Below, piece after piece: positions 39,074 through 49,775 of a stretch of 64,000 nucleotides of DNA; the stretch's first letter is position 1, and the number at the start of each line of letters is the position of its first letter. A program made the position numbers and the translations under genes. This DNA is from Candidatus Melainabacteria bacterium (GTDB lineage: Bacteria; Cyanobacteriota; Vampirovibrionia; 2-02-FULL-35-15). The notes beneath the pieces were generated by a model. It was not told where the DNA came from, did not search any database, and was given only the letters and a program-made list of their open reading frames with translations. Location of the stretch: assembly GCA_023250195.1 (NCBI GenBank), contig JAHFBF010000002.1, positions 186,001 through 250,000 on the forward strand, written 5' to 3'.

Positions 39074-41029
39074 TTAGGCACTCTTAGCTATTTGTGATTC
39101 CTTTTTAAAATCTTTTATTTTTGAAATACCTGTATTTTGCTCCGGAATTGGAAGTGTAAATTCAAATATACTGCCTTCTCCCAGTTTGCTTCGAACTGAG
39201 ATTTTACCTCCGTGCTGCTCAATAGATTTTTTAACAATAGTAAGACCTAAGCCTGTTCCTTTAATGGTGTGAACTTTGTTTTCAATTCTATAAAATCTCT
39301 CAAATATTAAAGGGATGTGCTCTTCCTGAATGCCGATACCATTGTCAATAACCTGGAATAAAACAGAATCTTCCTCTTTCTTTACTACAAGTTTTACTAT
39401 TCCATTTCCCGGTGTGTATTTGATGGCATTTGAAATTAAATTAATTAATATTCTTTCAATGTATTCTTGATGGATGTCTAGTGCTGGAAGATTTTCACTA
39501 ATGTCGGTAAGGAGTTTAATGGATTTTTTATTCGCAAGAACCATTATAGATTTAAGAGCATAGTCTATTGGTGGATAAACTTCCTGGGTTGAGAGCTGGA
39601 TTTTAGTGGAAGGTGATTCTAATCTTGATAACTCAAGTACATCATTTACCAGATTACTTAATCTGTCTGTTTCTTCATTTACAATAGATAAAAATTCAGT
39701 TCTTGTTTTTTCGTCAATTTGATCATTATGAGAACATAAAGTGTCTACATAACACTTAATACTTGTAATAGGAGTTCTTAGTTCATGGCTGACATTACTT
39801 ATGAATTCTTGTTTGATTAATTCAATTTCTGCTTCTTTTGTTCTGTCCTGAATTACGATTACTGCTCCAAGCTTTTCGTTGCTTATGTCATATAAAGGAG
39901 TTATTATTAATCTTAAATTTTTGTTTTCTCTTACAAGTTCAAAATTTAAGTATTCGTGAGAGCTTCCTTCTATATCAATAATCCTTATGTTGTTTAAGTA
40001 ATTTAGCATTTGTTCGTTTGCTTTTACATCCCAGATGTTGTTTGCTTTTTGTCCGATTAATTCATCTCCTGATCTATTTAAGAGTCTTGCTGCTGTTGGG
40101 TTTATAATCTGGATAGTGTTTTCTTTGTCCAGGACTATAACACCATCTGCAATTGACATAACTACTGACTCAAACTTGTTTCTTTCTGAGCTTAATGTTG
40201 CGATATTTGATTCTTCGTATTGTTGCAGACGCTTTGACATTTTATTAAATGCTTTTACCAGCAGTGATAGTTCTTTCCCTAAAAAACCTTTTAATGGAAG
40301 CTGAAAACCAAAACGTCCTTCACTGATTGCTTTTGCACCTTTTTCAAGCTTTCTAAGAGGTCTAGTAATTATTAATGAGTTTACAATTGCACCAATTACC
40401 GACAAAATCCAGACAAGTAGAAATATTTCAAATAAAAATGCAAGTAATTCTTTCTTTGATCCTACAATTGTAAATCCTGCATCAGCAAAACCTACCCAGG
40501 CCCAGCCTAAAAAATTGGAATTAAATTGAAGTGGCTCGGCAATGGTTAACAGCTTGCCGTTTTTTGAATATGCAATTCTTATAAAGGGTACATGATTTGG
40601 AGGAGTAACTTTGTTTGAATGATTTTTAAAGATGTCATATAAATGTGCAAATTTGCTTTTTGCTAAAACATTTCCAGCATTATCAGTAAAAACCACAAAA
40701 TACATCTCTGGATCTTTTTTACTTGTACTATTAATCAATTCTTCTAATCGTGAATTTCTTATATTATTGTTTTTGTAATCAGGAAGCAGTATTTGAGCAC
40801 CAAGCTGAGCCAGGGTTTGTGTAACCTTTAAATTATGGTTTAGCTTTAGAACCTGATTGTCTATATTTGATTGAATATCCTGAACAATTAAAAATGTACA
40901 CAACGTAATAAAAATAGAGATGCTTAAAATCAGTGAAAATATAAGCTTTACCTGGAAGCTTAAGCTGTAAAAAAAATGCTTTACGTAACCAAAATAGCGT
41001 TTTATACTGTCAATAAGGAAATTCCCCAT
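39074..41029 (-). CDS. HAMP-PAS sensor histidine kinase
   Basis: [24 protein letters not shown] (HAMP); [29 protein letters not shown] (PAS); [23 protein letters not shown] (H box); ATPase [12 protein letters not shown]...[21 protein letters not shown]...[11 protein letters not shown]. Confidence 0.95.
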   Translation of the reverse strand: MGNFLIDSIKRYFGYVKHFFYSLSFQVKLIFSLILSISIFITLCTFLIVQDIQSNIDNQVLKLNHNLKVTQTLAQLGAQILLPDYKNNNIRNSRLEELINSTSKKDPEMYFVVFTDNAGNVLAKSKFAHLYDIFKNHSNKVTPPNHVPFIRIAYSKNGKLLTIAEPLQFNSNFLGWAWVGFADAGFTIVGSKKELLAFLFEIFLLVWILSVIGAIVNSLIITRPLRKLEKGAKAISEGRFGFQLPLKGFLGKELSLLVKAFNKMSKRLQQYEESNIATLSSERNKFESVVMSIADGVIVLDKENTIQIINPTAARLLNRSGDELIGQKANNIWDVKANEQMLNYLNNIRIIDIEGSSHEYLNFELVRENKNLRLIITPLYDISNEKLGAVIVIQDRTKEAEIELIKQEFISNVSHELRTPITSIKCYVDTLCSHNDQIDEKTRTEFLSIVNEETDRLSNLVNDVLELSRLESPSTKIQLSTQEVYPPIDYALKSIMVLANKKSIKLLTDISENLPALDIHQEYIERILINLISNAIKYTPGNGIVKLVVKKEEDSVLFQVIDNGIGIQEEHIPLIFERFYRIENKVHTIKGTGLGLTIVKKSIEQHGGKISVRSKLGEGSIFEFTLPIPEQNTGISKIKDFKKESQIAKSA

Positions 41030-41047
41030 AGCTAAAATTATACTTCC

Positions 41048-42028
41048 TTATCCTTTCTTGAATATTAATGTTTTTGGTCTGACATTTGTTATGGTATTGC
41101 TGGTCAGCTTTTTATCGTTAAAGTTAAAAACAACCTCTTCAGAAGACAGCTCTTTGTCTGCCTGACTTACTTTTGCATTACCTTTAAATATTATTTTTTC
41201 AGGTTTTTCGTTCTGGTCATCTCTTAGTAGTAATGCTTCATTACTATCCCCTTTTGTGTCTTCATAAGTAATTTTGACCCTGTTTGTTTCGCTCTTTGCA
41301 GTTACTTCGCCACTACTGTGATCTATGAAAAGCTCATCGGCATTTAATGATATTGGATTTTGTTCGTTTTTTGGTTTTGCTTTATATGGCCAAATTATAC
41401 TTTTAACTTCTCTTTTTGCATAAATATCATCTGTGTTTATATCAAATATAAATTCTTTTGCATAGGTTTCATGATTCTGTTGTTCTAGATAAGCCGGCTT
41501 TGTGTTTCCTGTAAATATTGCTTGATATGGTTTCTTGTTTTTATAGATAATTTTTGCTTCATCAGATGTTACTTTTGTATCCTGATAAACTGTCTTTATG
41601 TTTCCTTTTGCGCTTGCGTTCTCTCCATTCCAATGGAGTTCCTGGTAGTCAGAAGCAATAGTAATAGAATTGTTGTTTTTGTCTTTCAGTTCTGAAGTGG
41701 TGTTACCTTCTGCGTAAATAGTTTGATCATGAATTGAAACTGTAATTTTGTCTGCTTCAATATTTCTGTCTTTAAGTTTTATTTTTGCACGATTGTAAAA
41801 AAGAGCTTTGTCCGGCTTTCCTTCCGAATCGGTCTTAATTTTTCCATCAGGGGCTTCAATGATTGCATCTTTATATTTGATTGAGATATTTCCCTGAATA
41901 TTTATTTGTGCTTCATCTGTTTCAAGTGAATCTGCATGTTTTATTTCAAACTCTTCTGAAGCTGTTTCGCTTGCCAGTACAGTAAGCGGGAATAATAGTA
42001 TTAAAGAAAATAAAATATATTTTTTCAT
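41048..42028 (-). CDS. lptA: LptA/OstA-like LPS transport periplasmic protein
   Basis: Signal-like N-term; repeated OstA-like strands such as DEAQINIQGNISIKYKDAIIEAPDGKIKTD...KITVSIHDQTIYAEGNTTSEL. Confidence 0.8.
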   Translation of the reverse strand: MKKYILFSLILLFPLTVLASETASEEFEIKHADSLETDEAQINIQGNISIKYKDAIIEAPDGKIKTDSEGKPDKALFYNRAKIKLKDRNIEADKITVSIHDQTIYAEGNTTSELKDKNNNSITIASDYQELHWNGENASAKGNIKTVYQDTKVTSDEAKIIYKNKKPYQAIFTGNTKPAYLEQQNHETYAKEFIFDINTDDIYAKREVKSIIWPYKAKPKNEQNPISLNADELFIDHSSGEVTAKSETNRVKITYEDTKGDSNEALLLRDDQNEKPEKIIFKGNAKVSQADKELSSEEVVFNFNDKKLTSNTITNVRPKTLIFKKG

Positions 42029-42041
42029 TAATTAATTATGA

Positions 42042-43061
42042 CTATGCTTTATGATTGATGATTGTTCTTACATTACCAACAGCCTGAACCTTCTTTGAAT
42101 TAACATCATAAACAATTTTATCTGCAAGTATTTTTTTATCGCCTTGAATAGCTCCAGGGTTGCCTGTTATTACAATAAAAGAGTTATTTCCATAGCTAAG
42201 AGTATTGCCATAGCATTCAGTTTTGCCATGGACAATACTTACGTTATTTTTTGCAAGAACTTTTTTATCTGGAGTAATTTTTAAATAACCGGCTTTAACA
42301 AGCTTTTCTTCAGAATTGTAAACCACATTACTGCTTGCTTCAATATTACCGGAATTATCCCATTTTATCGTGTCGGCTGAAAGAGTATCATTGTTTTTTA
42401 AAATGATTTTACCTCCATTGTTGATTAGGGCACTTGAAATTTCACCCTTGCTGTTTTTTTCAATATAAACATTTTCACCGGAAAGCTGGATGTCTTTAAA
42501 AACAGCTTCTTCTAATTTTGTGACAGTAATTTTACTTTGATCATCGTTTACCAAAGCACTTTCTCCTTTTACCGTTCCATTGTTTTTTAAGGACAGATTG
42601 AATCCTTTTTGTGCTTCAATTGATGTCCCCATCCCGAGAGATAATTGGTTGCTTTCTAAAAGAAAATCACCGGCTCTATTTTTTGTGGTTACTTTACCAA
42701 ACAGACAAATTTCTTTTGTCAGTGAGTTGGCTTTAGCATGTGGAGCTGAAAGTTCAAAAACCACTTCCTTCTCTTTGTAAACGTGTGCTTTTATGTCATT
42801 TATAGTTGCTGATTGTAAGTTACTTTCGGTATTACCTTCCTTTGCACTCAAGTCCCATCTTATTAGCCCTGTTTTTGGGTCCATTTCCCTTAACACATAT
42901 TTTTTTGCTTCAGATTCAACGAGCTGGAGAGCTGGATTTATTTCCTTTTCTGATTTTTGAACTATTGATTTACCTCTGGAGAATGAAATGACGAAGAATA
43001 TAATCATGCTAATTGTTAAAATTAGAGGAATAAATTTTGATATATTTGTTCGTTTTGGCAT
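42042..43061 (-). CDS. lptC: LptC-like LPS export protein
   Basis: N-terminal TM anchor; MDPKTGLIRWDLSAKEGNTESNLQSATINDIKAHVYKEKEVVFELSAPHAKANSLTKEICLFGKV; adjacent to lptA. Confidence 0.8.
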   Translation of the reverse strand: MPKRTNISKFIPLILTISMIIFFVISFSRGKSIVQKSEKEINPALQLVESEAKKYVLREMDPKTGLIRWDLSAKEGNTESNLQSATINDIKAHVYKEKEVVFELSAPHAKANSLTKEICLFGKVTTKNRAGDFLLESNQLSLGMGTSIEAQKGFNLSLKNNGTVKGESALVNDDQSKITVTKLEEAVFKDIQLSGENVYIEKNSKGEISSALINNGGKIILKNNDTLSADTIKWDNSGNIEASSNVVYNSEEKLVKAGYLKITPDKKVLAKNNVSIVHGKTECYGNTLSYGNNSFIVITGNPGAIQGDKKILADKIVYDVNSKKVQAVGNVRTIINHKA

Positions 43062-43096
43062 GAAATATGATTAGAGAGTAAATTCTACCAGAATTG

Positions 43097-43128
43097 TAGT
43101 AGGGACTTACCATAGCAAGTCCCTACTA
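43097..43128. repeat. interrupted palindrome TAGTAGGGACTT...AAGTCCCTACTA
   Basis: 12-bp perfect arms, 8-nt loop. Confidence 0.85.
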
Positions 43129-43141
43129 TAGTGCGTCTCTA

Positions 43142-43948
43142 CTAGTTTCCCAATGATCTTAATAATAATGCCTGTGAAATTTCCAGAATACCTTCTTTAA
43201 GATTACCCTCTTTAATTTTTAACTCACCAAGAAAGAAGTGTGGTGCAGGATTATTTGGATCCTGTCTGGCTGCTTCAGTCCATAATCTTTTTGCTTTGTG
43301 CAAATCATTATATTGTTCAGTCAGAATAAAACCATAATAAACTTTTGTCCAGATGTCATTTGGATTTACTTTTAGCTGTTCGTCGAAATAATAAATACTT
43401 TCTTCGAGATTTTTTTTAATTTCTGGATTTGAATCGTTAAGTGCGAATGATTTTGAAGTAAGCAGGTTGAGAGATTTGGATTTAGTTTTTTGTTCTTTGT
43501 TTGTTGAGGCAGGTTTCAAACCTGCCTTTACGGACTTTTGAATGTCTTTTGAAATCAAATATGCTTTTAAATAATGACTGAATGCTAAGCGATATCTTAT
43601 GTTGTTTGCGTAAGCTTCATTTGTCTTATCTTTTAACATCTCCCTGTATTCGATTATTTTTTTATCGATGATTCCTATATTCTCAGGTTTTCTTATTAGA
43701 AGCTTTGTCTTTCTTAGTTCTTTAATTGCCTCTTCTACAAGACTTGTACGGCTGAGTGCAATTGCCAGATTAAAGTGTGCTTCTGGGTTGTCGGGGTATT
43801 TTAAGGCTTGAGCTTTTGCAATATTCAAATCGTCAGTCAGGGAGATATCTTCTGTTTCTGTACCTATCTGTAGGGGTTCTTCTGCTTTTATGGGAGTAAA
43901 ATTTGCGACAGTGAAAAGTATAAAATATAAAATAATCAAAAATTTCAT
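43142..43948 (-). CDS. TPR-repeat protein
   Basis: ALKYPDNPEAHFNLAIALSRTSLVEEAIKELRKTK... and NPNDIWTKVYYGFILTEQYNDLHKAKRLWTEAARQDPNNPAPHFFLGELK; overlaps proC by 4 bp. Confidence 0.8.
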   Translation of the reverse strand: MKFLIILYFILFTVANFTPIKAEEPLQIGTETEDISLTDDLNIAKAQALKYPDNPEAHFNLAIALSRTSLVEEAIKELRKTKLLIRKPENIGIIDKKIIEYREMLKDKTNEAYANNIRYRLAFSHYLKAYLISKDIQKSVKAGLKPASTNKEQKTKSKSLNLLTSKSFALNDSNPEIKKNLEESIYYFDEQLKVNPNDIWTKVYYGFILTEQYNDLHKAKRLWTEAARQDPNNPAPHFFLGELKIKEGNLKEGILEISQALLLRSLGN

Positions 43949-44772
43949 TTATTTAATCTTCCTAATTCTATTGATCTTTCCTTTGCAGCATTAATCCCTG
44001 AAAAAATTATTTTAGCTAAGCCTTTCTTTTGAAATGTTTTTAAAGCAGCTTCAGTAGTGCCGTTTGGAGAGGTGACGCTTTTTCTGAGCTCATTCGGAGA
44101 TAAATTATTTTTATCAAGCAAGAGTAATGTTCCTTTTGCTGTTTGTAAAATTAGTTTATTTGAAAGCTTTTGATTTAAACCAAGCTTTTTACCGCTGTCA
44201 ATCATTGATTCTATGAAGTAGCAGAAGTAAGCCGGTCCGGAACCTGAAATGGCAGTAATTAAGTCAAAGCTATTTTCATTTATCTCAATAGTTTTTCCAA
44301 TTGAAGCAAAGATTTTTCTGACTTTATCTTTCCTTTTTCCTGTGACATTTCGATTGAAAGCCAAAGCACTGATTCCTTCCCCGATTTGACAGGGAGTATT
44401 AGGCATGATTCTTGCAATTGGTTGTTTTTTGCCAAGGTGAAATTCTAGGCTTTTTATTTTTACTCCTGCTAGTATTGAAATCACTAAAGTGTTTTTTTGA
44501 ACTGATTTCTTTAGCAGGGTTATTGAGTCGTTAAAATCACCTGGCTTGACGGCTAGAATAACTACTTCTACAAGTTTTCTCTCTTTAACAATTGTTTTAA
44601 TTAAATCATTGCTGGCAAAATATCCCATCCTCTTTAAATAATTAACTCTTTCAGATTTCTTTTCTATAAACAGAATACTTCTATTTGAAAAAAGACCTTT
44701 TTTTGATATTCCGGAGGCAATGGCAAATCCCATATTTCCACCGCCAATTATTATTAGTTTTTTCATGATCAC
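43945..44772 (-). CDS. proC: pyrroline-5-carboxylate reductase
   Basis: KLIIIGGGNMGFAIASGI...ISILAGVKIKSLEF...ARIMPNTPCQIGEGISA...ITAISGSGPAYFCYFIESMID...TSPNGTTEAALK. Confidence 0.96.
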   Translation of the reverse strand: MIMKKLIIIGGGNMGFAIASGISKKGLFSNRSILFIEKKSERVNYLKRMGYFASNDLIKTIVKERKLVEVVILAVKPGDFNDSITLLKKSVQKNTLVISILAGVKIKSLEFHLGKKQPIARIMPNTPCQIGEGISALAFNRNVTGKRKDKVRKIFASIGKTIEINENSFDLITAISGSGPAYFCYFIESMIDSGKKLGLNQKLSNKLILQTAKGTLLLLDKNNLSPNELRKSVTSPNGTTEAALKTFQKKGLAKIIFSGINAAKERSIELGRLNK

Positions 44773-44984
44773 TTAAATATTTTACACTGTTAGGACTTAT
44801 GCAAAGTTAGCATCTTTGAAAACTGGCTGTCACTAAGCTCCTGCGTCGCAAAAATAATACTTGTGCTGACGTGCCAGTTTAGTTGATATGATATGGACAA
44901 GTCCTGACTATTAAAAATTGTGCAATATCTAGCCTAAATCTGTCTATTTTGTTACAATAAAACTCTTATAATTTGTACAAGTGA

Positions 44985-45083
44985 AGGTTTGCTTTAGACG
45001 CAAACCTGAACGTCAAAGGGAATCTGCATAGAAATAGCAAAGTTTTTTTTATTCAATTTGGGCGTAGTAGTTATTTTGCGTTT
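44985..45083 (+). promoter_or_regulatory. structured leader element upstream of aminotransferase
   Basis: AGGTTTGC-tttagac-GCAAACCT-GAACGTCAAAGGG...GAAATAGCAAAG...GGCGTAGTAGTTATTTTGCGTTTA, ending 13 nt before ATG. Confidence 0.65.
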
Positions 45084-45096
45084 AAAGTAAAAGGAA

Positions 45097-46323
45097 ATGA
45101 CAATAAAGTCTGAAAAAGAAGCAAATGAAACAGGAAACGTAAAAAGTTTTTTAAAGCTTGCTGACAGGTTGAGTTATGTTCCATCATATATTTTTGCAAA
45201 GCTGGATAAAGAAAAACAAGCACTGCAAAATAAAGGTATAGATGTTATTGATTTAAGCTTGGGAAGTCCTGATTTGCCTTCTCCAAAAGTTGTTGTTGAT
45301 GAATGTGTTAGAGCAGTTCAGGATCCAACGAATTATCGATACCCTCCATTCTGGGGACAAAAACAGTTTAAAGAAGCTGCTGCTGCCTGGATGAATAAAA
45401 GGTTTTCAATTCAAATAGATGCAGAACATGAAATCCTCCCACTGTCAGGGTCTAAGGAAGGGATTACTCATCTGGCATTTGCAATAATTAATCCTGGTGA
45501 CTTATCAATAGTTCCAAGTCCTTACTATCCAGTTCATGCAAGAGGTACTTTACTTGCCGGAGGTACTGTATATGAACTCCCGCTGTTGGAAAAAAATAAA
45601 TTTATTCCTGACCTTGATTCAATTCCTCAATCAGTTCTAGATAAGGCAAAATTGTTTTTTATCAGTTTTCCAAATAATCCTACCGGTGCAATTTGTGATT
45701 TTGAATTTTTGGAAAAGCTTACAAATCTATGCATTAAAAATCAAATTCTTTTGATAAGTGATCTGGCATATTCGGAGATTACTTTTGATGGTTTTACAGC
45801 ATCAAGTATTTTCCAGGTTAAAGGTGCAAAGGATATTGCAATTGAGTTTCACACTTTATCAAAAACTTATAGTATGGCTGGCTGGAGAATTGCTTTTGTT
45901 GCTGGAAATAGAAAAATTATTGAAGCACTGTATGAAATTAAGACAAATACTGATTATGGTGTGTGTAACATTGTTCAGGCATCAAGTATAAAAGCTTTTT
46001 CGATTCCTTCCAGCGAGCATAAGAAAAATTCAATGATTTATCAAGAGCGCAGGGATGTAATCTTAGAAGAGCTTAAAGGTCTTGGCTGGAACATACTTAA
46101 GCCCGGTGGTGCTATGTACATCTGGTTGCCAGTGCCTAAAAAATACAAATCAAGTCTTGAGTTTTCATACGATCTCCTGCATACAGCACATGTAGCAACA
46201 ATCCCCGGTTCTTCTTTTGGTACATATGGTGAGGGCTATGTAAGGATAGCTTTGGTTGATAAAAAAGAAAGATTGCGCGAAGCAGCTCTTCGAATGAAAA
46301 CAGCAGGATTGGTCTATCAATAG
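45097..46323 (+). CDS. class I/II pyridoxal-phosphate aminotransferase (LL-DAP/aspartate aminotransferase-like)
   Basis: IDVIDLSLGSPDLPSPKVV...NYRYPPFWGQKQFKEAAAAWM...SFPNNPTGAICDF...SDLAYSEITFDG...HTLSKTYSMAGWRIAFVAGN. Confidence 0.93.
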   Translation: MTIKSEKEANETGNVKSFLKLADRLSYVPSYIFAKLDKEKQALQNKGIDVIDLSLGSPDLPSPKVVVDECVRAVQDPTNYRYPPFWGQKQFKEAAAAWMNKRFSIQIDAEHEILPLSGSKEGITHLAFAIINPGDLSIVPSPYYPVHARGTLLAGGTVYELPLLEKNKFIPDLDSIPQSVLDKAKLFFISFPNNPTGAICDFEFLEKLTNLCIKNQILLISDLAYSEITFDGFTASSIFQVKGAKDIAIEFHTLSKTYSMAGWRIAFVAGNRKIIEALYEIKTNTDYGVCNIVQASSIKAFSIPSSEHKKNSMIYQERRDVILEELKGLGWNILKPGGAMYIWLPVPKKYKSSLEFSYDLLHTAHVATIPGSSFGTYGEGYVRIALVDKKERLREAALRMKTAGLVYQ

Positions 46324-46353
46324 AAACACGTCATTGATATATAATTAAACTAT

Positions 46354-48393
46354 ATGTTTAACAGGAAAAATTATCAAAGTTTTCTCAGGCTTTCTTTTGT
46401 TTTTATAATTTGTTTTGTTTCTACTTTTACTCCTTCATGTGCAAAAAAACAGGAGGTTTTGTTTTCACCGATTTTTTTTAATGAGGGGATTAGATATCAC
46501 AAAAACGGTGATTTGCAAAATGCAATTTCATCTTTCAATAGATCTCTTTCTTTAAGCTCAAGTGATATTTCAACTTTATTAGTACTTGGTCAAACATATC
46601 TTGAAGATGGGAAGCTGGCTCTTGCACTTAAAACTTTTCAAAACGCTGTGAAATTATATCCCAACGATGCTTTGGTTCATTTCTTTCTTGGTCTGACATA
46701 TGAACGAAACAAACAGCCTGAAGAAGCTCTTTCAGAATATAAATTAGCCATTGTTATAGAACCTGAAAATCTTTTAATGAAATCTGCTCTTGGCAATGTT
46801 TGCTTTTTAAGCGGTGATTATAAATGTGCAGTGGATAGCCTTGGTAAGGTAATACTTGCTTATCCTTTACATCTTCGTTCTAGATTGGTTCTGGCTTCTT
46901 CTTACCACTATTTAAAAAACTATGCTCTTGCAAAGGAACAGTACAAAAGTGTTTTAGATCATCTGCCCAATAATGCTGTTTTATGGTATAACCTGGCTAA
47001 GGCTGAGATAGCACTTGGAGAATATGACAATGCAGAGCTAAGTATTAATCAGGCTGTTCTCTTAGATAATTCAGTAGTTGAATTCTACCTTGACAGGGCG
47101 CAGCTTCATTACAAATTAAGTCGTCTTGAAGGAGCAGATAATGATTATTTGATTGCTTTAAAATTAGAGCCAAATAATCCTGCTATTCCTATTGAGTATG
47201 CTAATTTTCTTTGGAAAACAGGTGCTTATTTAAAAGCTGCTGATCAGTATGAAAAAGCAGTTGAACTGCAACCTGATGATATAGAACTTCTGATAAACAG
47301 AGCATATTTATTACAGCTTGCAGAGCAGTACCCTGAAGCAAAATCTATATGGAATGAAGTTCTAGAAAAAGCTGCTGAAAACCAGTATGCACTTTTTAAC
47401 CTGGCAAGACTTTACCATGAAGAAAAGAATTATCCGAGTGCTATTGAGCATTATAAAAAATTAATCTCTTTTCAGAATGTTTCAAAGGAAACTAAACTGG
47501 ATGCAAAGCGAGGACTTGCTCTTTGTTTTCAAAGGAGTCAGAATTTTGCTGAAGCTAAAATAGTATACAGTGAACTTATAGAAGAAGAACCTGAAAATTC
47601 AAAAGTTCTTTATGAGTTTGGAAATATTTTAACTGAAGAAAAACAATACAAAGAAGCTGTAGATTATTTTAAAAAGGCGATTGAGCGTAGATATGAACCT
47701 TTGAAAATGGTTTATCAGGCTTTGGTCAAAGCTTATGAAAATTTAAATGATTCAACTAATTTGAAAGTTGCATATAAAGAATGGTTGAATATAGACAAAG
47801 ACAATGTAGATGCAAGAATTTCTTATGCAAAGTTTTTAGCTAAAAGTGGTGCTACTCAGGAGGCTATAGAGCAATATAGGGTTGCGGCAACTCTGGATAA
47901 TACAACTGCGAGCAGGTTTAAATTAGCTCAGTTTTTAATAGAGCAAAACGATTTTTATGGTGCGATTGGACAGCTTCATGGATATTTGGAGTCAACTCCA
48001 AATGACTTAAATGCCTTGATCCTTCTTGCAAATGCTTTTAAAGAACTTGGAATAACTGAACAGGCAATAAACACTTATAAAAAAATAATTTCAGCGCAAC
48101 CTGATAACCACCTTGCTTATTTTAATCTTGGCTTGCTGTATCAGCAGGAAAAAAAATCTGAGGAAGCTCAAAATTATTTATTAAAATCAATTGAGCTGAA
48201 TGAAAATTATGCACCGGCATACTATGCGCTGGGACTTTCATACATGTCTTTAGGGGATTCAAAAAATACAAAAGCTAAAGAATTGTTTGAAAGATATCTT
48301 CAGTTAGAGCCAGGTGGTGAATATAAAGATAAGGTAGAATCATTTTTAAAAGAAATACTTTCTAAGTCAATGCCAAGTCAGGCAAAGGTATAA
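46354..48393 (+). CDS. large TPR-repeat (lipo)protein
   Basis: N-term signal FIICFVSTFTPSCAKKQ; many TPR units over 679 aa. Confidence 0.9.
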   Translation: MFNRKNYQSFLRLSFVFIICFVSTFTPSCAKKQEVLFSPIFFNEGIRYHKNGDLQNAISSFNRSLSLSSSDISTLLVLGQTYLEDGKLALALKTFQNAVKLYPNDALVHFFLGLTYERNKQPEEALSEYKLAIVIEPENLLMKSALGNVCFLSGDYKCAVDSLGKVILAYPLHLRSRLVLASSYHYLKNYALAKEQYKSVLDHLPNNAVLWYNLAKAEIALGEYDNAELSINQAVLLDNSVVEFYLDRAQLHYKLSRLEGADNDYLIALKLEPNNPAIPIEYANFLWKTGAYLKAADQYEKAVELQPDDIELLINRAYLLQLAEQYPEAKSIWNEVLEKAAENQYALFNLARLYHEEKNYPSAIEHYKKLISFQNVSKETKLDAKRGLALCFQRSQNFAEAKIVYSELIEEEPENSKVLYEFGNILTEEKQYKEAVDYFKKAIERRYEPLKMVYQALVKAYENLNDSTNLKVAYKEWLNIDKDNVDARISYAKFLAKSGATQEAIEQYRVAATLDNTTASRFKLAQFLIEQNDFYGAIGQLHGYLESTPNDLNALILLANAFKELGITEQAINTYKKIISAQPDNHLAYFNLGLLYQQEKKSEEAQNYLLKSIELNENYAPAYYALGLSYMSLGDSKNTKAKELFERYLQLEPGGEYKDKVESFLKEILSKSMPSQAKV

Positions 48394-48395
48394 AA

Positions 48396-49625
48396 ATGGC
48401 GGATATCCCGGCAAAGTTTATAAAACAGGTTTCAGAGTTGGTTATGCCTCTTGCGGGTGATGATAAACAGCTCTTTTTGCCTGGAGGACCATCTGAACTT
48501 CAGAAACTATACGATAAAGCTTCTACTGAAAAAAGACAGCTTAGAGTAAAACTTGGAATAGATCCTACCAGTACCGATCTTCATTTGGGGCACACGGTTT
48601 GTCTGCATTTGCTGAGAAGATTTCAAAATCATGGTCATAGACCGGTGTTAATCATTGGTGGGTTTACTGCTATGGTTGGAGATCCCAGTGGTAGGAATGA
48701 AGCTCGTCCTCCATTGGCTTATGAGCAGGTTCAGGAAAATGCAAAAACATACCTGGAGCAGGTAGGGAAAATATTAGATTTGAAAAATGTAGAAGTGATT
48801 AATAATTATGACTGGTTAAGTAAAATCAGTTCAACTGAGTTTATAAAACTTGCTCACCTTGTGACAGTTAATCAGTTGATTGGTAAGGAGGCTTTTGGTT
48901 TAAGAATTGAAAATAGTGAGCCATTATATCTTCATGAAGTTTTATATCCAATTTTACAGGGTTATGATTCTTATAAAGTGGAAGCTGATATTGAAATTGG
49001 CGGGATTGATCAGACTTTTAATGTGTTGTTTGGCAGACATATACAAAAACATTTTAATCAAAAAGAACAGCTTGTAATCTTATTGCCATTATTGATTGGT
49101 CTGGATGGTAAAAAGAAAATGTCAAAGTCTTTTAATAATTATATTGCTCTGAAAGATCCTCCAAATGAAGTTTTTGGAAAAGCTATGAGTATTCCGGATG
49201 AATTAATTCTTGGTTATTTTAATGTTACTCACACTTCAACTGCTGAAATAGCAAATTTTAGTAAAGAACTGAAAAACGGCAAAAATCCTCGTGATATAAA
49301 AATGGAACTGGCATACAGGCTGGTTGGACTTTTGCATGACGCTATTAGTGCTGAAAATGCAAAAGCTAATTTTATAAAACAATTCCAAAAAAATGAGATT
49401 CCGGAAGATTTGGATGAATATAAATTAAATGAATCCTTGAAAATTACTGATTTAATATTTCAAACCAATCTGGCTTCTTCAAAAGGAGAAGCTAAGCGGC
49501 TTATAGAAGGTGGTGGGGTGAAACTAAAATCAGAAAGAATAGATGATCCCAACTTTTTAGTAACAGCTGATTACAGGAATTCTGTTTTGCAAATCGGGAA
49601 GAGGAAATTTGTTCGTATAATATAA
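48396..49625 (+). CDS. tyrS: tyrosyl-tRNA synthetase
   Basis: LRVKLGIDPTSTDLHLGHTVCLHLLRRFQNHGHRPVLIIGGFTAMVGDPSGR...KKKMSKSFNNYIAL. Confidence 0.97.
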   Translation: MADIPAKFIKQVSELVMPLAGDDKQLFLPGGPSELQKLYDKASTEKRQLRVKLGIDPTSTDLHLGHTVCLHLLRRFQNHGHRPVLIIGGFTAMVGDPSGRNEARPPLAYEQVQENAKTYLEQVGKILDLKNVEVINNYDWLSKISSTEFIKLAHLVTVNQLIGKEAFGLRIENSEPLYLHEVLYPILQGYDSYKVEADIEIGGIDQTFNVLFGRHIQKHFNQKEQLVILLPLLIGLDGKKKMSKSFNNYIALKDPPNEVFGKAMSIPDELILGYFNVTHTSTAEIANFSKELKNGKNPRDIKMELAYRLVGLLHDAISAENAKANFIKQFQKNEIPEDLDEYKLNESLKITDLIFQTNLASSKGEAKRLIEGGGVKLKSERIDDPNFLVTADYRNSVLQIGKRKFVRII

Positions 49626-49671
49626 ATTGTTTATCATGTCTACAATAACTAACATAGCAATTTATGAAGAA

Positions 49672-49775
49672 AGGTTTTGTCCGACTTGTTCGGCAAAACC
49701 TGATAAATGTATGGGGAGGCTTACCGGAAGCAGTATGCAAAGCCGGCGAAGCGAATTATGAGCGAGCCGGTGGTG
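49672..49775 (+). promoter_or_regulatory. structured leader element overlapping start of the PdtaS-like gene
   Basis: AGGTTTTG(T)CCGA-CTTGT-TCGGCAAAACCT (49672-49701), then TATGCAAAGCCGGCGAAGCGAATTATGAGCGAGCCGGTGG, matching the queF/TPR leader second domain. Confidence 0.65.

Noticed and set aside
49672-49775. Canonical ANTAR dual-hexaloop target
   Set aside because: Loops are 5-nt TTCAC/TTTAT/CTTGT types without the A1/G4 hexaloop pattern; retained only as a hypothesis
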